Positions 18,378 through 27,257 are shown, counted from the first letter of the stretch. The stretch is DNA of 41,456 nt from Reyranella sp. (GCA_022844015.1 JALHMO010000047.1:1-41456); one strand, 5' to 3'. Notes: generated by a model from the letters alone, not told the origin. Made by a program: numbers and translations.

Positions 18378-21200
18378 ATGGCAAGGAAGACAACCGCCAA
18401 GAGAGCTGCCGGGAAGACGGTCGAGACCCTGAAGCACGACGAAGCCAAGCGGAAGAACATCCCCTCGGCCGAGCTGCAGGCCGTGATCGAGGAGCACCAG
18501 AAGAAGCCGCTGCAGCTCCGCTATCCGCGCAATCCCGATCTCGACCCGCAACTCGTGTGGCGCGGCAAGGACCAGCAGGACGGCCAGGATCTCGTGGTCA
18601 ACGCGCCGCCGCTCTACATCCAGGAGAAGGTGCATCCCAAGGCACTGATCGACGACCTGTTGCGCCAGACCAGAGAGCGCGCGCACGAGGCGGGCGAGGA
18701 GACGCCCGACCTGTTCGCAGACTTCAACGGCATGCCCAAGGGCGCGGACAAGACCGAGTTCTACCGCCACGACCAGAACTGGTCGAACCGCATGATCCTC
18801 GGCGACTCGTTGCAGGTGATGGCGAGCCTTGCGGAGCGCGAGGGGCTACGCGGCAAGGTGCAGTGCGTATATTTTGATCCACCATACGGCATCAAGTTCA
18901 ACAGCAATTTCCAGTGGTCGACGACGAGTCGCGACGTAAAGGATGGCAATGCTGGTCATATAACGCGTGAACCGGAGCAGGTGAAGGCGTTTCGAGACAC
19001 GTGGCGCGATGGCATTCACTCATATTTGGCCTACTTGCGCGATCGGCTCACGGTCGCTCGAGATCTACTGCATGAGAGCGGCTCCATCTTTGTACAGATT
19101 GGTGACGAGAACATGCACCGAGTGCGAGCGCTGATGGACGAAGTATTTGGCGATGACAACTGCATATCGGTGATTACATATCAGAAGACGACTGGTGCGA
19201 CGTCTGATTTTCTGGGCGGGACCTTGGATTTCATCCTCTGGTATGCACGGAATAAACAGAACGCAAAATTCCGGCCTCTTTTCTTGACTAAAGAAGCCGG
19301 CGGAGAAGGCGCCACCAAGTATCGAAAGCTCATATTCGCTGATGGAACGGTCTCCGGTGTTGACGAACTGCCGTCTAGGCCAGCGAGTGGAGACGCCTTG
19401 GTTGGTGAACTGTACACCGACGATAATCTCACGAGCCAGAGTATGGGGCGCGATAAGGGAGAGGGTGCTGCGTCCTGGTTTCCAGTGAAGTTTCAAGGTC
19501 AAGAATACCGACCCAATTTGCAATCACGCTGGAAGACGAACGAGGAGGGCTTTCGGCGACTGATAGCTGCCAACCGAATTGAACCAAGTAGAAACATTGT
19601 CCGATATATTCGGAAATTGAATGACTTTCCAGCGTATAGCCTTAACGACCTCTGGCGAGATATTGGTGGAATACAAAGCCGTCTGGACCCGAAGATCTAC
19701 GTTGTTCAGACGGCCGTCGGAGCCATCCAACGTTGTATCCTCATGACTACCGATCCCGGAGACCTTGTGCTTGATCCGACATGTGGTTCGGGCACTACGG
19801 CCACAGCTGCGGAGCAATGGGGGCGGCGCTGGATAACTATGGATACGTCTCGAGTGGCCATGGCTTTAGCTCGCGCCCGCATCATGGGCGCCCGCTATCC
19901 ATTCTATCTTCTTGCGGACTCGCGCGATGGAAAGTTTAAAGAGGCGGAAATAACTCAAAAGACACCCAGTTCGATGGCCGCTCAACATAGCCTCCGAGCC
20001 GGCTTTGTGTACGAGCGCATCCCTCACATCGGTCTTAAGTCTATAGTAAACAATGCCGAGATTGACGTAATCGCGGAGAAGTGGTCCAATATTCTTAGAA
20101 TAATTGGCGACAATCTAAACGCGTCGATCGAGAAGACGTGGCAAGAGTGGGAGATTCCGCGTGACGCGGACAAGACGTGGCCGGATTCTGCGAAGAAGTT
20201 TCATGCCGAATGGTGGCGAGCACGCATCGCCAGACAGAAAGAGATCGACGCCTCGATTGCTGCCAAGGCTGAACACGAACATCTCTACGATCGACCTTTT
20301 GAAGACAAACGCAAGGTCCGCGTCGCCGGCCCCTTCACTGTGGAAAGCCTTAGCCCTCATCGGGTGCTCGGAGTCGACGACGACGACGAACTGATCAACG
20401 GGTTGCGCGAGGGCGGCGACGAATTCAGCCGTAAGCAGACCTTCCCGGAAATGATCCTGGAGAACCTTAAGACGGCCGGCGTGCAGCAGGCGCATAAGGA
20501 GGGCCGCATCGCCTTCACTTCGGTAGTGCCTTGGCCCGGCGAACTGGTGTGCGCCGAGGGCCGCTATCTCGAAGGCGAAGCCGAGAAGCGCGCCGCCATC
20601 TTCATCGGCCCCGAGTTCGGCACCGTCCAGCGTGCCGACCTCGTCCAGGCGGCCCGCGAGGCCGCCGATGGCGGCTTCGACGTCCTGATCGCCTGCGCCT
20701 TCAACTACGAGGCGCACACCACGGAGTTCAGCAAGCTCGGTCGGCTGCCGGTGCTCAAGGCGCGCATGAACGCCGACCTGCACATGGCGGAGGACCTCAA
20801 GAACACCGGCAAGGGCAACCTGTTCGTGGTGTTCGGCGAGCCCGACATCGACCTGCTGCCGCAGAAGGACGGCCGCATGAAGGTCAAGGTGAAGGGCGTC
20901 GATGTCTTCAAGCCGCAGACCGGCGAGGTGGTGAGCGACGGCGCCGACGGCATCGCCTGCTGGTTCATCGACACCGACTACAACGAGGAGAGCTTCTTCG
21001 TGCGTCACGCCTACTTCCTGGGCGCTAACGATCCCTATGGCGCCCTGAAGACGACGCTCAGGGCCGAGATCGATCCGGAAGCCTGGGCGACGCTGCACAG
21101 CGACACCTCGCGGCCGTTCGAGAAGCCGAAGAGCGGCCGCATCGCCGTGAAGGTCATCAATCACCTGGGCGACGAGGTGATGAAGGTGTTTCGGGTCTGA
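18378..21200 (+). CDS. type III site-specific DNA methyltransferase Mod, mosaic
   Basis: 940 residues, longer than the usual 600-700. This is a beta-class N6-adenine methyltransferase: the catalytic DPPY (167-170) comes before the SAM-binding motif DPTCGSG (466-472). The target-recognition domain should lie between them. The ATG follows the res stop by 1 nt, so the pair is translationally coupled. Base composition changes sharply. Residues 1-160 and about 650-940 use GC-rich codons, while about 18865-20330 is visibly AT-rich with rare third positions (for example ata, tta, aaa). Specificity-domain replacement is known in mod genes and fits this pattern, though here the foreign block also spans the SAM motif. 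The C-terminal 290 residues look like an extension (INHLGDEVMKVFRV end). Mod can methylate without Res. Confidence 0.92.
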   Translation: MARKTTAKRAAGKTVETLKHDEAKRKNIPSAELQAVIEEHQKKPLQLRYPRNPDLDPQLVWRGKDQQDGQDLVVNAPPLYIQEKVHPKALIDDLLRQTRERAHEAGEETPDLFADFNGMPKGADKTEFYRHDQNWSNRMILGDSLQVMASLAEREGLRGKVQCVYFDPPYGIKFNSNFQWSTTSRDVKDGNAGHITREPEQVKAFRDTWRDGIHSYLAYLRDRLTVARDLLHESGSIFVQIGDENMHRVRALMDEVFGDDNCISVITYQKTTGATSDFLGGTLDFILWYARNKQNAKFRPLFLTKEAGGEGATKYRKLIFADGTVSGVDELPSRPASGDALVGELYTDDNLTSQSMGRDKGEGAASWFPVKFQGQEYRPNLQSRWKTNEEGFRRLIAANRIEPSRNIVRYIRKLNDFPAYSLNDLWRDIGGIQSRLDPKIYVVQTAVGAIQRCILMTTDPGDLVLDPTCGSGTTATAAEQWGRRWITMDTSRVAMALARARIMGARYPFYLLADSRDGKFKEAEITQKTPSSMAAQHSLRAGFVYERIPHIGLKSIVNNAEIDVIAEKWSNILRIIGDNLNASIEKTWQEWEIPRDADKTWPDSAKKFHAEWWRARIARQKEIDASIAAKAEHEHLYDRPFEDKRKVRVAGPFTVESLSPHRVLGVDDDDELINGLREGGDEFSRKQTFPEMILENLKTAGVQQAHKEGRIAFTSVVPWPGELVCAEGRYLEGEAEKRAAIFIGPEFGTVQRADLVQAAREAADGGFDVLIACAFNYEAHTTEFSKLGRLPVLKARMNADLHMAEDLKNTGKGNLFVVFGEPDIDLLPQKDGRMKVKVKGVDVFKPQTGEVVSDGADGIACWFIDTDYNEESFFVRHAYFLGANDPYGALKTTLRAEIDPEAWATLHSDTSRPFEKPKSGRIAVKVINHLGDEVMKVFRV

Positions 21201-21261
21201 CTCGTTCCGCAGTCAGCCTTCGATGGGGTGCTGCCCCGGCGCCGGCGACCGGAAGTATAGC

Positions 21262-21312
21262 GAAATTAGGCAATTTATCGTTCATTGATAATTTGACTAA
21301 TTTCCCTACATT
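21262..21312 (+). promoter_or_regulatory. palindromic operator with a candidate promoter before the ATPase gene
   Basis: A near-perfect AT-rich palindrome spans 21262-21304. The outer arms are gaaattag/ctaatttc (8 of 8 bp) and the inner arms aatttatc/gataattt (7 of 8). Inside it, TTGATA (21285-21290) is 16 nt from TACATT (21307-21312). The predicted start of transcription then falls on or next to the ATG at 21319, giving a leaderless message. A dimeric repressor bound here would cover the -35 element. Confidence 0.55.
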
Positions 21313-21318
21313 TCCGGC

Positions 21319-22509
21319 ATGGACCCCGTCACCAACCCGTTTGCGCCGGGGGCCGGCACGCCGCCCCCCGAGCTGGCGGGCCGCGACAAGCTGCGCGAGA
21401 CCATCCGCATCGCCCTCGAGCGGGTCCGCCGCGGCCTGCCGGCCCGCAGCCTGATGCTGGTCGGGCTGCGCGGCGTCGGGAAGACCGTGCTGCTCGACCG
21501 CATGCGCAACGACGCCGAGGCGGCGGGCATCCACACGCTGCGCATGGAGGCGCCGGAAGGTCGCTCGCTGCCCGCGCTGCTCGCGCCGCAGCTGAGGCAG
21601 GCGCTGCTGCGGCTTTCCCGCCTCGAGCGGGCGCTGGCGCTTTCACAACGCGCGCTGCGGGCGCTGGCGGGCTTTGCCCGGAGCCTGAAGGTAAAGTATG
21701 CCGACATCGAGGTCGGCCTCGACCTCGACCCCGAGCCCGGGCTCGCCGACAACGGCGACCTCGAGCAGGACCTGCAGGCCCTGCTGACGGCCGCGGGCGA
21801 AGCCGCCAAGGCGGCCGGCACGGCGCTGGCGATCTTCGTCGACGAGTTGCAGTACGTGAAGGAAGCCGAGCTGGCCGCCCTCATCACGGCCCTCCACCGC
21901 ACCGCGCAGCTCCAGCTTCCCGTCATCCTGATCGGCGCCGGCCCGCCGCAGCTGCGCGGCCTCATGGGCCACGCCAAGTCCTATGCCGAGCGCATGTTCG
22001 AGTTCCCGGAGATCGGCGCGCTGCCAGCCGATGCGGCCAAGCTCGCCATCACCAAGCCCGTGCACGACCAGGGAGCCGACGTGACAGCCGCCGCGCTCGA
22101 CCGCATCGTGCTCGAGACGCACGGCTACCCGTATTTCCTGCAGGAATGGGGCAAGCATGCCTGGGACACGGCCGCGGCATCGCCCATCGGCGAGAACGAC
22201 GTGGCGGCGGCGTCGGCCGGCGCGGTCGCCGCCCTGGACGAGAGCTTCTTTCGCGTGCGCTTCGACCGCCTGACGCCGAGCGAGAGAAAGTACCTGCGCG
22301 CCATGGCCGAGCTGGGGCCGGGTCCCCACCGTTCGGGCGACATCGCGGCGGAGCTCGACCGCAGCGTCAGCTCGCTCGGCCCGACGCGCAGCACCTTGAT
22401 CGTCAAGGGCATGGTCTGGAGCCCCAACCACGGCGACACGGCCTTTACCGTGCCGCTGTTCGACGCATTCATGAAACGCATCATGCCAGGCGACGACTGG
22501 CGGGACTGA
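21319..22509 (+). CDS. AAA+ ATP-binding protein with C-terminal winged-helix-like region
   Basis: 396 residues, soluble. The P-loop is GLRGVGKT (49-56) and Walker B is IFVDE (172-176) within FVDELQY. A lid region (GYPYFLQEWGKHAWD) follows. The last 100 residues (LTPSERKYLRAMAELG...RSGDIAAELDRSVSSLGPTRSTLIVKGMV) have the spacing of a winged helix, as in the AAA_16/STAND-like ATPases related to Orc/Cdc6. The ATG has no clear ribosome-binding site; see the leaderless promoter call. It ends 15 nt before the helicase gene on the same strand, and both lie directly after the type III locus. The role is unknown; a DNA- or damage-responsive ATPase that licenses the helicase is an inference. Confidence 0.8.
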   Translation: MDPVTNPFAPGAGTPPPELAGRDKLRETIRIALERVRRGLPARSLMLVGLRGVGKTVLLDRMRNDAEAAGIHTLRMEAPEGRSLPALLAPQLRQALLRLSRLERALALSQRALRALAGFARSLKVKYADIEVGLDLDPEPGLADNGDLEQDLQALLTAAGEAAKAAGTALAIFVDELQYVKEAELAALITALHRTAQLQLPVILIGAGPPQLRGLMGHAKSYAERMFEFPEIGALPADAAKLAITKPVHDQGADVTAAALDRIVLETHGYPYFLQEWGKHAWDTAAASPIGENDVAAASAGAVAALDESFFRVRFDRLTPSERKYLRAMAELGPGPHRSGDIAAELDRSVSSLGPTRSTLIVKGMVWSPNHGDTAFTVPLFDAFMKRIMPGDDWRD

Positions 22510-22524
22510 ATCAGGGGGAAAGGC

Positions 22525-24663
22525 GTGGAATTCCGCATCGCCGACACCTTCACCGACAGCCTCGCGCGCCTCGGCGGCGACGAGCAGAAAGCGGTCAAGA
22601 CGACGGCGTTCGACCTGCAGGTCAACCCTGCCCATCCCGGGCTGCAGTTCCACAAGCTCGACCGGCCGAAGGACCCGAGCTTCGCGTCGGTGCGGGTCAA
22701 CAAGGATGTGCGCATCATCGTCCATCGTACCGGGACGAGCCTGTTGCTGTGCTACGTCGATCATCACGACAAGGCCTACCAGTGGGCCGAGCGGCGACGC
22801 ATCGAGACGCATCCCAGGACCGGCGCGGCGCAGCTCGTCGAGGTGCGGGAGACGGTGAAGGAGATCGTCGTCCCGAAGTACGTCGAGGCGGAGGCATCCG
22901 TCACGCCAGCGCCGGAGGCACCGGTCGCGCCTGCGCCGCCAGCGGCGGCCCCCGCGACGCCGGGGCCGCCGCTCTTCGCGGGCCTGAGCGACAACGAGTT
23001 GCTCGGCTACGGCGTGCCGGCCGAATGGCTCGGCGACGTGCGCATGGCGACCGAGGAAACGCTGCTCGCGCTGGCCGATCATCTGCCGGCCGAGGCCGCG
23101 GAAGCCCTGCTGGAGCTGGCGACCGGCGGAACGCCGCAGAAGGCGGCTCCGGTCCCGGAGGGCACCGACCCATTCGCTCATCCCGATGCCCAGCGCCGTT
23201 TCCGCATCATGCACAATGTGGAGGAGCTGGAGCGCGCCCTCGACTATCCGTGGGAACGGTGGACGGTGTTCCTGCATCCGGCGCAGGAGCAGCTCGTGCG
23301 CAGCGACCTCAACGGGCCGGCGCGCGTCGCCGGCTCGGCGGGGACCGGCAAGACCATCGTCGCGCTGCATCGCGCCGCCTGGCTGGCACGCCGCCATCCC
23401 GACGCCCGCGTGCTGCTGACCACCTTCTCCGACACGCTGGCGCACGCGCTGCGCACCCGCCTGCGCCGCCTGCTCGGCAACGAGCCGCGGCTGGCCGAAC
23501 GCATCGACGTCCAGGCGATCGACGCGGTGGCGGCACGGCTCCACAAGGCGCACCTCGGGGAGGCGAGGATCGCGAGCCGCGACGACGTGCGGACGGCGAT
23601 CCGGGAGGCCGGTGCGGCGGTCGGCGGGCACAGGTTCGGCGTGCCCTTCCTGCTGACGGAGTGGGAGCAGGTGGTCGATGCCTGGCAACTCGCTACCTGG
23701 GAGGCCTATCGCGACGTCGCCCGGCTCGGCCGCAAGACGCGCCTGCCCGAGGCGCAGCGCAAGGTCCTGTGGTCGATCTTCGAGCGGGTGCGCGCGGCAT
23801 TGGCGCGGCAGGGCACGATCACCAGGGCGGAGATGTTCACCGTGCTGGCGGGCGCGATAGCCAAGGCGGCACACAAGCCCTTCGACCATGCCGTGGTCGA
23901 CGAGGCGCAGGATCTGGGCGTGGCGCAGCTCCGGTTCCTGGCAGCGCTCGGCGCGGGCCGGCCAAATGCGCTGTTCTTCTCGGGCGACCTCGGCCAGCGC
24001 ATCTTCCAGCAGCCGTTCTCGTGGAAGGCGCTCGGCGTCGACATCCGCGGGCGCTCGCGAACGCTCAGGGTGAACTATCGCACCTCGCACCAGATTCGCA
24101 GCCAGGCCGATCGCCTGCTCGGCCCGGCGCTCGCCGACCTGGACGGCAACGAGGAGGACCGGCGGCACACGGTCTCGGTGTTCAACGGCCCGCCACCCGC
24201 GATCGAGGTCGTCCGCGACGAGGAGGCCGAAGCCAGGGCAGTGGCCGCGTGGATCACGCGCCGCACCAGCGAAGGGCTGCTGCCGCACGAGCTCGGCGTC
24301 TTCGTCCGTTCCGACGCCCAGCTCGACCGGGCCATGGCTGCCGTCGGGCGTGCCGGTCTCGTGCCGCGCCGGCTCGACGAGCATGTCGAGACGGCGAGCG
24401 GGCAGGTCTCGGTGGCGACCATGCATCTCGCCAAGGGCCTCGAGTTCCGCGCGGTCGCCGTCATGGCCTGCGACGACGAGGTGATCCCGCTGCAGGAGCG
24501 CATCGAGACGGTCGGCGACGATGCCGACCTGCAGGAGGTCTACGACACCGAGCGGCATCTCCTGTACGTCGCCTGCACGCGCGCCCGGGATCACCTCCTG
24601 CTGACGGGCGTCGCGCCGGCGTCGGAGTTCATCGAGGATCTGGCCCATCCGGGGAAGGCGTGA
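22525..24663 (+). CDS. UvrD-like SF1 helicase with N-terminal RelE/ParE-like domain
   Basis: 712 residues, GTG start after AGGGGGAAAGG. Residues 1-90 match the RelE/ParE fold pattern: FTDSLARL, then LQVNPAHPGLQFHKL, SVRVNKDVRIIVHR and LLCYVDHHDKAYQWAERR. A Pro/Ala-rich linker (about 122-150) leads into a SF1A helicase. It has P-loop GSAGTGKT (270-277), DEAQD (459-463), VNYRTSHQIR, TMHLAKGLEFRAV and YVACTRARD, all intact, so ATPase and translocase activity are expected. The RelE-like part may bind RNA, DNA or ribosomes rather than cut; its catalytic state cannot be told by eye. Similar fusions are, from memory, widespread but not assigned to a named defence system. It probably forms an operon with the ATPase gene. 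Confidence 0.9.
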   Translation: MEFRIADTFTDSLARLGGDEQKAVKTTAFDLQVNPAHPGLQFHKLDRPKDPSFASVRVNKDVRIIVHRTGTSLLLCYVDHHDKAYQWAERRRIETHPRTGAAQLVEVRETVKEIVVPKYVEAEASVTPAPEAPVAPAPPAAAPATPGPPLFAGLSDNELLGYGVPAEWLGDVRMATEETLLALADHLPAEAAEALLELATGGTPQKAAPVPEGTDPFAHPDAQRRFRIMHNVEELERALDYPWERWTVFLHPAQEQLVRSDLNGPARVAGSAGTGKTIVALHRAAWLARRHPDARVLLTTFSDTLAHALRTRLRRLLGNEPRLAERIDVQAIDAVAARLHKAHLGEARIASRDDVRTAIREAGAAVGGHRFGVPFLLTEWEQVVDAWQLATWEAYRDVARLGRKTRLPEAQRKVLWSIFERVRAALARQGTITRAEMFTVLAGAIAKAAHKPFDHAVVDEAQDLGVAQLRFLAALGAGRPNALFFSGDLGQRIFQQPFSWKALGVDIRGRSRTLRVNYRTSHQIRSQADRLLGPALADLDGNEEDRRHTVSVFNGPPPAIEVVRDEEAEARAVAAWITRRTSEGLLPHELGVFVRSDAQLDRAMAAVGRAGLVPRRLDEHVETASGQVSVATMHLAKGLEFRAVAVMACDDEVIPLQERIETVGDDADLQEVYDTERHLLYVACTRARDHLLLTGVAPASEFIEDLAHPGKA

Positions 24664-24774
24664 TGCGAGCACCGGGACGCTGCGGTTCGTCCATGGTCTG
24701 CCTTTTCGCGCATCCGACCAGCCTTGCTGGCCTTGGCGGGGCGATTCTGCCGACTATCCGCGAGGAACGCAGCA

Positions 24775-24823
24775 GTTTACCAAGTTTACCTGGTTGACAT
24801 CGCGGCTATGCTGCCCCCTATGG
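24775..24823 (+). promoter_or_regulatory. promoter and direct-repeat operator of the Xre/ParS antitoxin operon
   Basis: Two identical heptamers gtttacc (24775-24781 and 24784-24790) lie 9 nt apart, just before a perfect -35 TTGACA (24794-24799). A weak -10 (CTATGG) lies 18 nt further on. Antitoxin operons of this class are usually autorepressed, and repeats abutting the -35 fit that. Confidence 0.5.
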
Positions 24824-24839
24824 CTGCAAGGCCAATCCG

Positions 24840-25562
24840 ATGTCCGCATCCTCGAATCAGCAAGCTCGCCGTCACCAGACGACGGGCGCGAAAGCCACCT
24901 CCGACAAGCCGGGGCATGACCGTACTCTTTACGGCGTCGAGATGGATGTGAAGGATCTCAGAAGCATGCCCTCCGGCAGCGTTCCCGCCGGCACGAAGGT
25001 CATGATCATGGGCGGCTCAAACCTCGAGAAGTTCCGGACCGGGCTTGGAAAGCTCGGGAAGTCCAGGCTGGTGAAGCTCAGGTATTCCCGACTCCCCAGG
25101 GACGACGATTCGGAAGCGACCCTGGAGCCGATCGCCAGGATCAAGGAAGAGGCGTTCCAGCCGGGAGCGCGCGCGCGCGCCCTGCTGCGAGGCGCTCAGG
25201 CCATCGCCGCGGACCTCGAGGCGTCGGGCGGCACGTTCGATCTCGACACGGTCCGCGGCCTCACGCATCTCACCCGGCAGGGCATCCACAAGCAGGTGAT
25301 CGAGGGCCGTCTCCTCGCCGTTCCCGGTCCAAGCAATCGCAATGTCTATCCCGTCGCGCAGTTCCGCGATGACGGCAGGCCGGTCGAGGGGCTGAAGGAA
25401 GTGCGCCAGGCCCTGGGAACCAAGAGTTCCTGGATGCTGCTCAATTTTCTCGTCAACGCCGAGCCGCGCCTGAACAACAGGAAGCCCATCGATCTCCTCA
25501 GGGCCGGCAAGCTCGATGCCGTGCTGGAGGTCGCGCGGCGCGTCGGTGTCCAAGGCGCGTGA
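24840..25562 (+). CDS. Xre/MbcA/ParS-type antitoxin
   Basis: 240 residues, longer than most. A basic, disordered first 30 residues precede an HTH-like segment (LDTVRGLTHLTRQGIHKQVIEGRLLAVPGPSNRNVYPVAQF). The C-terminal toxin-binding domain has the typical WMLLNFLVNAEPRLNNRKPIDLLRAGKLDAVLEVARR pattern (the family ends FLxxxxPxLxGxxPIDxLRxG). These antitoxins neutralise RES-domain NADases. The stop overlaps the next gene start by 4 nt (GTGA), the standard arrangement with a toxin partner. The partner here appears truncated. Confidence 0.8.
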   Translation: MSASSNQQARRHQTTGAKATSDKPGHDRTLYGVEMDVKDLRSMPSGSVPAGTKVMIMGGSNLEKFRTGLGKLGKSRLVKLRYSRLPRDDDSEATLEPIARIKEEAFQPGARARALLRGAQAIAADLEASGGTFDLDTVRGLTHLTRQGIHKQVIEGRLLAVPGPSNRNVYPVAQFRDDGRPVEGLKEVRQALGTKSSWMLLNFLVNAEPRLNNRKPIDLLRAGKLDAVLEVARRVGVQGA

Positions 25563-25783
25563 GCGGCCCGCCGCCACCCGCCGACCTCGATCGCCGCACG
25601 CCCAGGGTCCTCGAAGGCGCGGCCGGCACCGAGCTTCATCGCCACGACGATCGTGAGCCGTGCTACGCAATCTTCGCCCGTGCGCGACGTGCGATCGAGG
25701 AAAGCGGTCGGAACCCCAGCCTGAACGAGGACTGGTTCTGGGAGATCGCCGAAGCCTACGGGATGGGGTTGGCGCCAGGCTGA
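25559..25783 (+). pseudogene. truncated RES-domain-like toxin remnant
   Basis: 74 residues from a GTG that overlaps the antitoxin stop. The first 35 residues (PPPPADLDRRTPRVLEGAAGTELHRHDDREPCYAIF) have the look of a RES toxin N-terminus, where a Pro-rich lead, L-x-x-GT-x-L-x-R and a DP-like turn come first. The rest (RRAIEESGRNPSLNEDWFWEIAEAYGMG) does not continue the RES fold, and the 150-200-residue catalytic body is missing. It could be the product of a deletion fusing two fragments, or a small unrelated protein. The 7-nt gap to the convergent protease gene leaves no room for more. Confidence 0.45.
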
Positions 25784-25790
25784 CCGACCA

Positions 25791-27257
25791 TCACTCCTGC
25801 GGCGCCACCACCTTCAGCCGGTCCACCGTCGCCGCGACATCCAGGATCCCGTGGCCCGTCCGGTCCTGCCATCCAGTCGGCCCGTACGGCTGCGCCGCCT
25901 TCTCCCGCAGTATCCCGCGAAGAATGGCCGGCGACACCTCGGCGCTCGGCCACCGCGTGCGCAGGAGCGCAACGGCGCCGGCCGCCAGGCCGCAGGCGGC
26001 GGACGTGCCGGTGTTCGGGGCCGCATGGCCGTCGCTCTCGAACTGGCTCGGCGCACACAGGTCGGGCTTGTCGTGGGTCATGCCGGCGATGCCCGGACCC
26101 TGGCCCGAGTAGCCGAGCCAGAGCCGGTCGTTGCGCACGGCGCCGACGGTCAGCACCTCTGCGAGCGCGTTGGCGCCGTTGATGCTGCGACCCGGGCCGG
26201 TGTAGTCCGGATGGCAGCGCGCATTGGGGCAGAACTGGCCGCAGTTGCCGGCGGCGAAGACGATGTCCACGCCGAGCGCCTCGATGAACTTGAGCGCGAT
26301 GGCGACGGGGTGCGCAGGGTTGTCGGCATAGGGCACCTCGGGCGATTCGAGGCTGGGGTCGAAGACGCCCCACGCGTTGCACACCACCCAGCCGGTGCGT
26401 GGCTGCCCGGTCACCTCCTCCTGCACGCGCGACCACAGGATGGTCGACCAGACCGAGAACAGGGCGGCGATGACCGAATTGAGGAAGACCGGAAGCCTGG
26501 TGATGCCGTCGGGAATCACCGGGCAGTCCAGCAGCTGCAACTTCGGGGCCGGGATGGGGGCAACGGCGTCGATGACGCCGCGCGCGTTCAGCGCCACCAT
26601 CTCGCCGTGGCCGGTGAGCGGCTTGCCGGGGAGCCGGACCGGGCCTTTGGAATCCAGCGGGTCCTCCAGGACGGGCCAGCCCTTGAACACGTCGTCCCCA
26701 GGGGGGAGCAGGGCCAGCGGCAGGCCGGTATCGACGAACACGACATTGACCCGCCCGGGGCCCGGCAGGCCTGCCGCGGCGAGCGGAGGCTGCTCCGCCC
26801 GGATCGTCCGCAGCGCCATGGCGCGATCACCGACCAGCCCGTAGCCCGCCTCGTCGGGGCACCAGTGGGACCAGAAGTGCCCGGCATTCTGCGACGGGCT
26901 CACAGCGAGGTCCGCGCCGATGCTCGCGTCGGCGCCGAAGGCGGGCTCGACAGCGGCGGCCAGCGCCTTGGCCGCCTTGGGGCCGCCCGTCATCACGAGC
27001 CCGAAGACCAGCATCTTGCGGAAGTCGTCCGACTCGATGGTGAGCCCATTCGGGATGGGCGCATTCGAGGGAAGCGCCACCACCTCGAACTGGGTCGCCG
27101 GGTTGGGCTGGCCGATGCTGGGCGGGGTCGTCACCTTGTCGATCCGCAGCTTGAGCTGCGTCTCGACCGCGTCGACGTTCGACATCTCGTAGGCCAGGCG
27201 AACTTCCCGCCAGGCGCGTACGGCCAGAACCAGGCGAGGCTCGTTCGAGTTCGGCAT
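25791..27257 (-). CDS. S8 (subtilisin-like) serine peptidase, apparently cytoplasmic
   Basis: 488 residues without a signal peptide or membrane helix. The catalytic set is complete: D176 (VVFVDTG), H217 (LTGHGEMVA), oxyanion N338 (FAAGNCG) and S419 in the NTGTSAA motif. An N-terminal domain of about 165 residues (VRLAYEMSNVDAVETQLKLRID...) has no match I know. Several Cys residues (CPNARCHP) lie near the oxyanion site. Most S8 peptidases are exported; intracellular stand-alone ones occur in regulated proteolysis and in some defence loci. It ends convergent with the truncated toxin gene, so it may mark the edge of the island. The start is the first ATG of the frame. Confidence 0.88.
   Translation of the reverse strand: MPNSNEPRLVLAVRAWREVRLAYEMSNVDAVETQLKLRIDKVTTPPSIGQPNPATQFEVVALPSNAPIPNGLTIESDDFRKMLVFGLVMTGGPKAAKALAAAVEPAFGADASIGADLAVSPSQNAGHFWSHWCPDEAGYGLVGDRAMALRTIRAEQPPLAAAGLPGPGRVNVVFVDTGLPLALLPPGDDVFKGWPVLEDPLDSKGPVRLPGKPLTGHGEMVALNARGVIDAVAPIPAPKLQLLDCPVIPDGITRLPVFLNSVIAALFSVWSTILWSRVQEEVTGQPRTGWVVCNAWGVFDPSLESPEVPYADNPAHPVAIALKFIEALGVDIVFAAGNCGQFCPNARCHPDYTGPGRSINGANALAEVLTVGAVRNDRLWLGYSGQGPGIAGMTHDKPDLCAPSQFESDGHAAPNTGTSAACGLAAGAVALLRTRWPSAEVSPAILRGILREKAAQPYGPTGWQDRTGHGILDVAATVDRLKVVAPQE

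Noticed and set aside
21643..24672. 1009-codon open frame on the minus strand
   Set aside because: Antisense to the helicase and ATPase genes, which have all their motifs; a GC-driven shadow.
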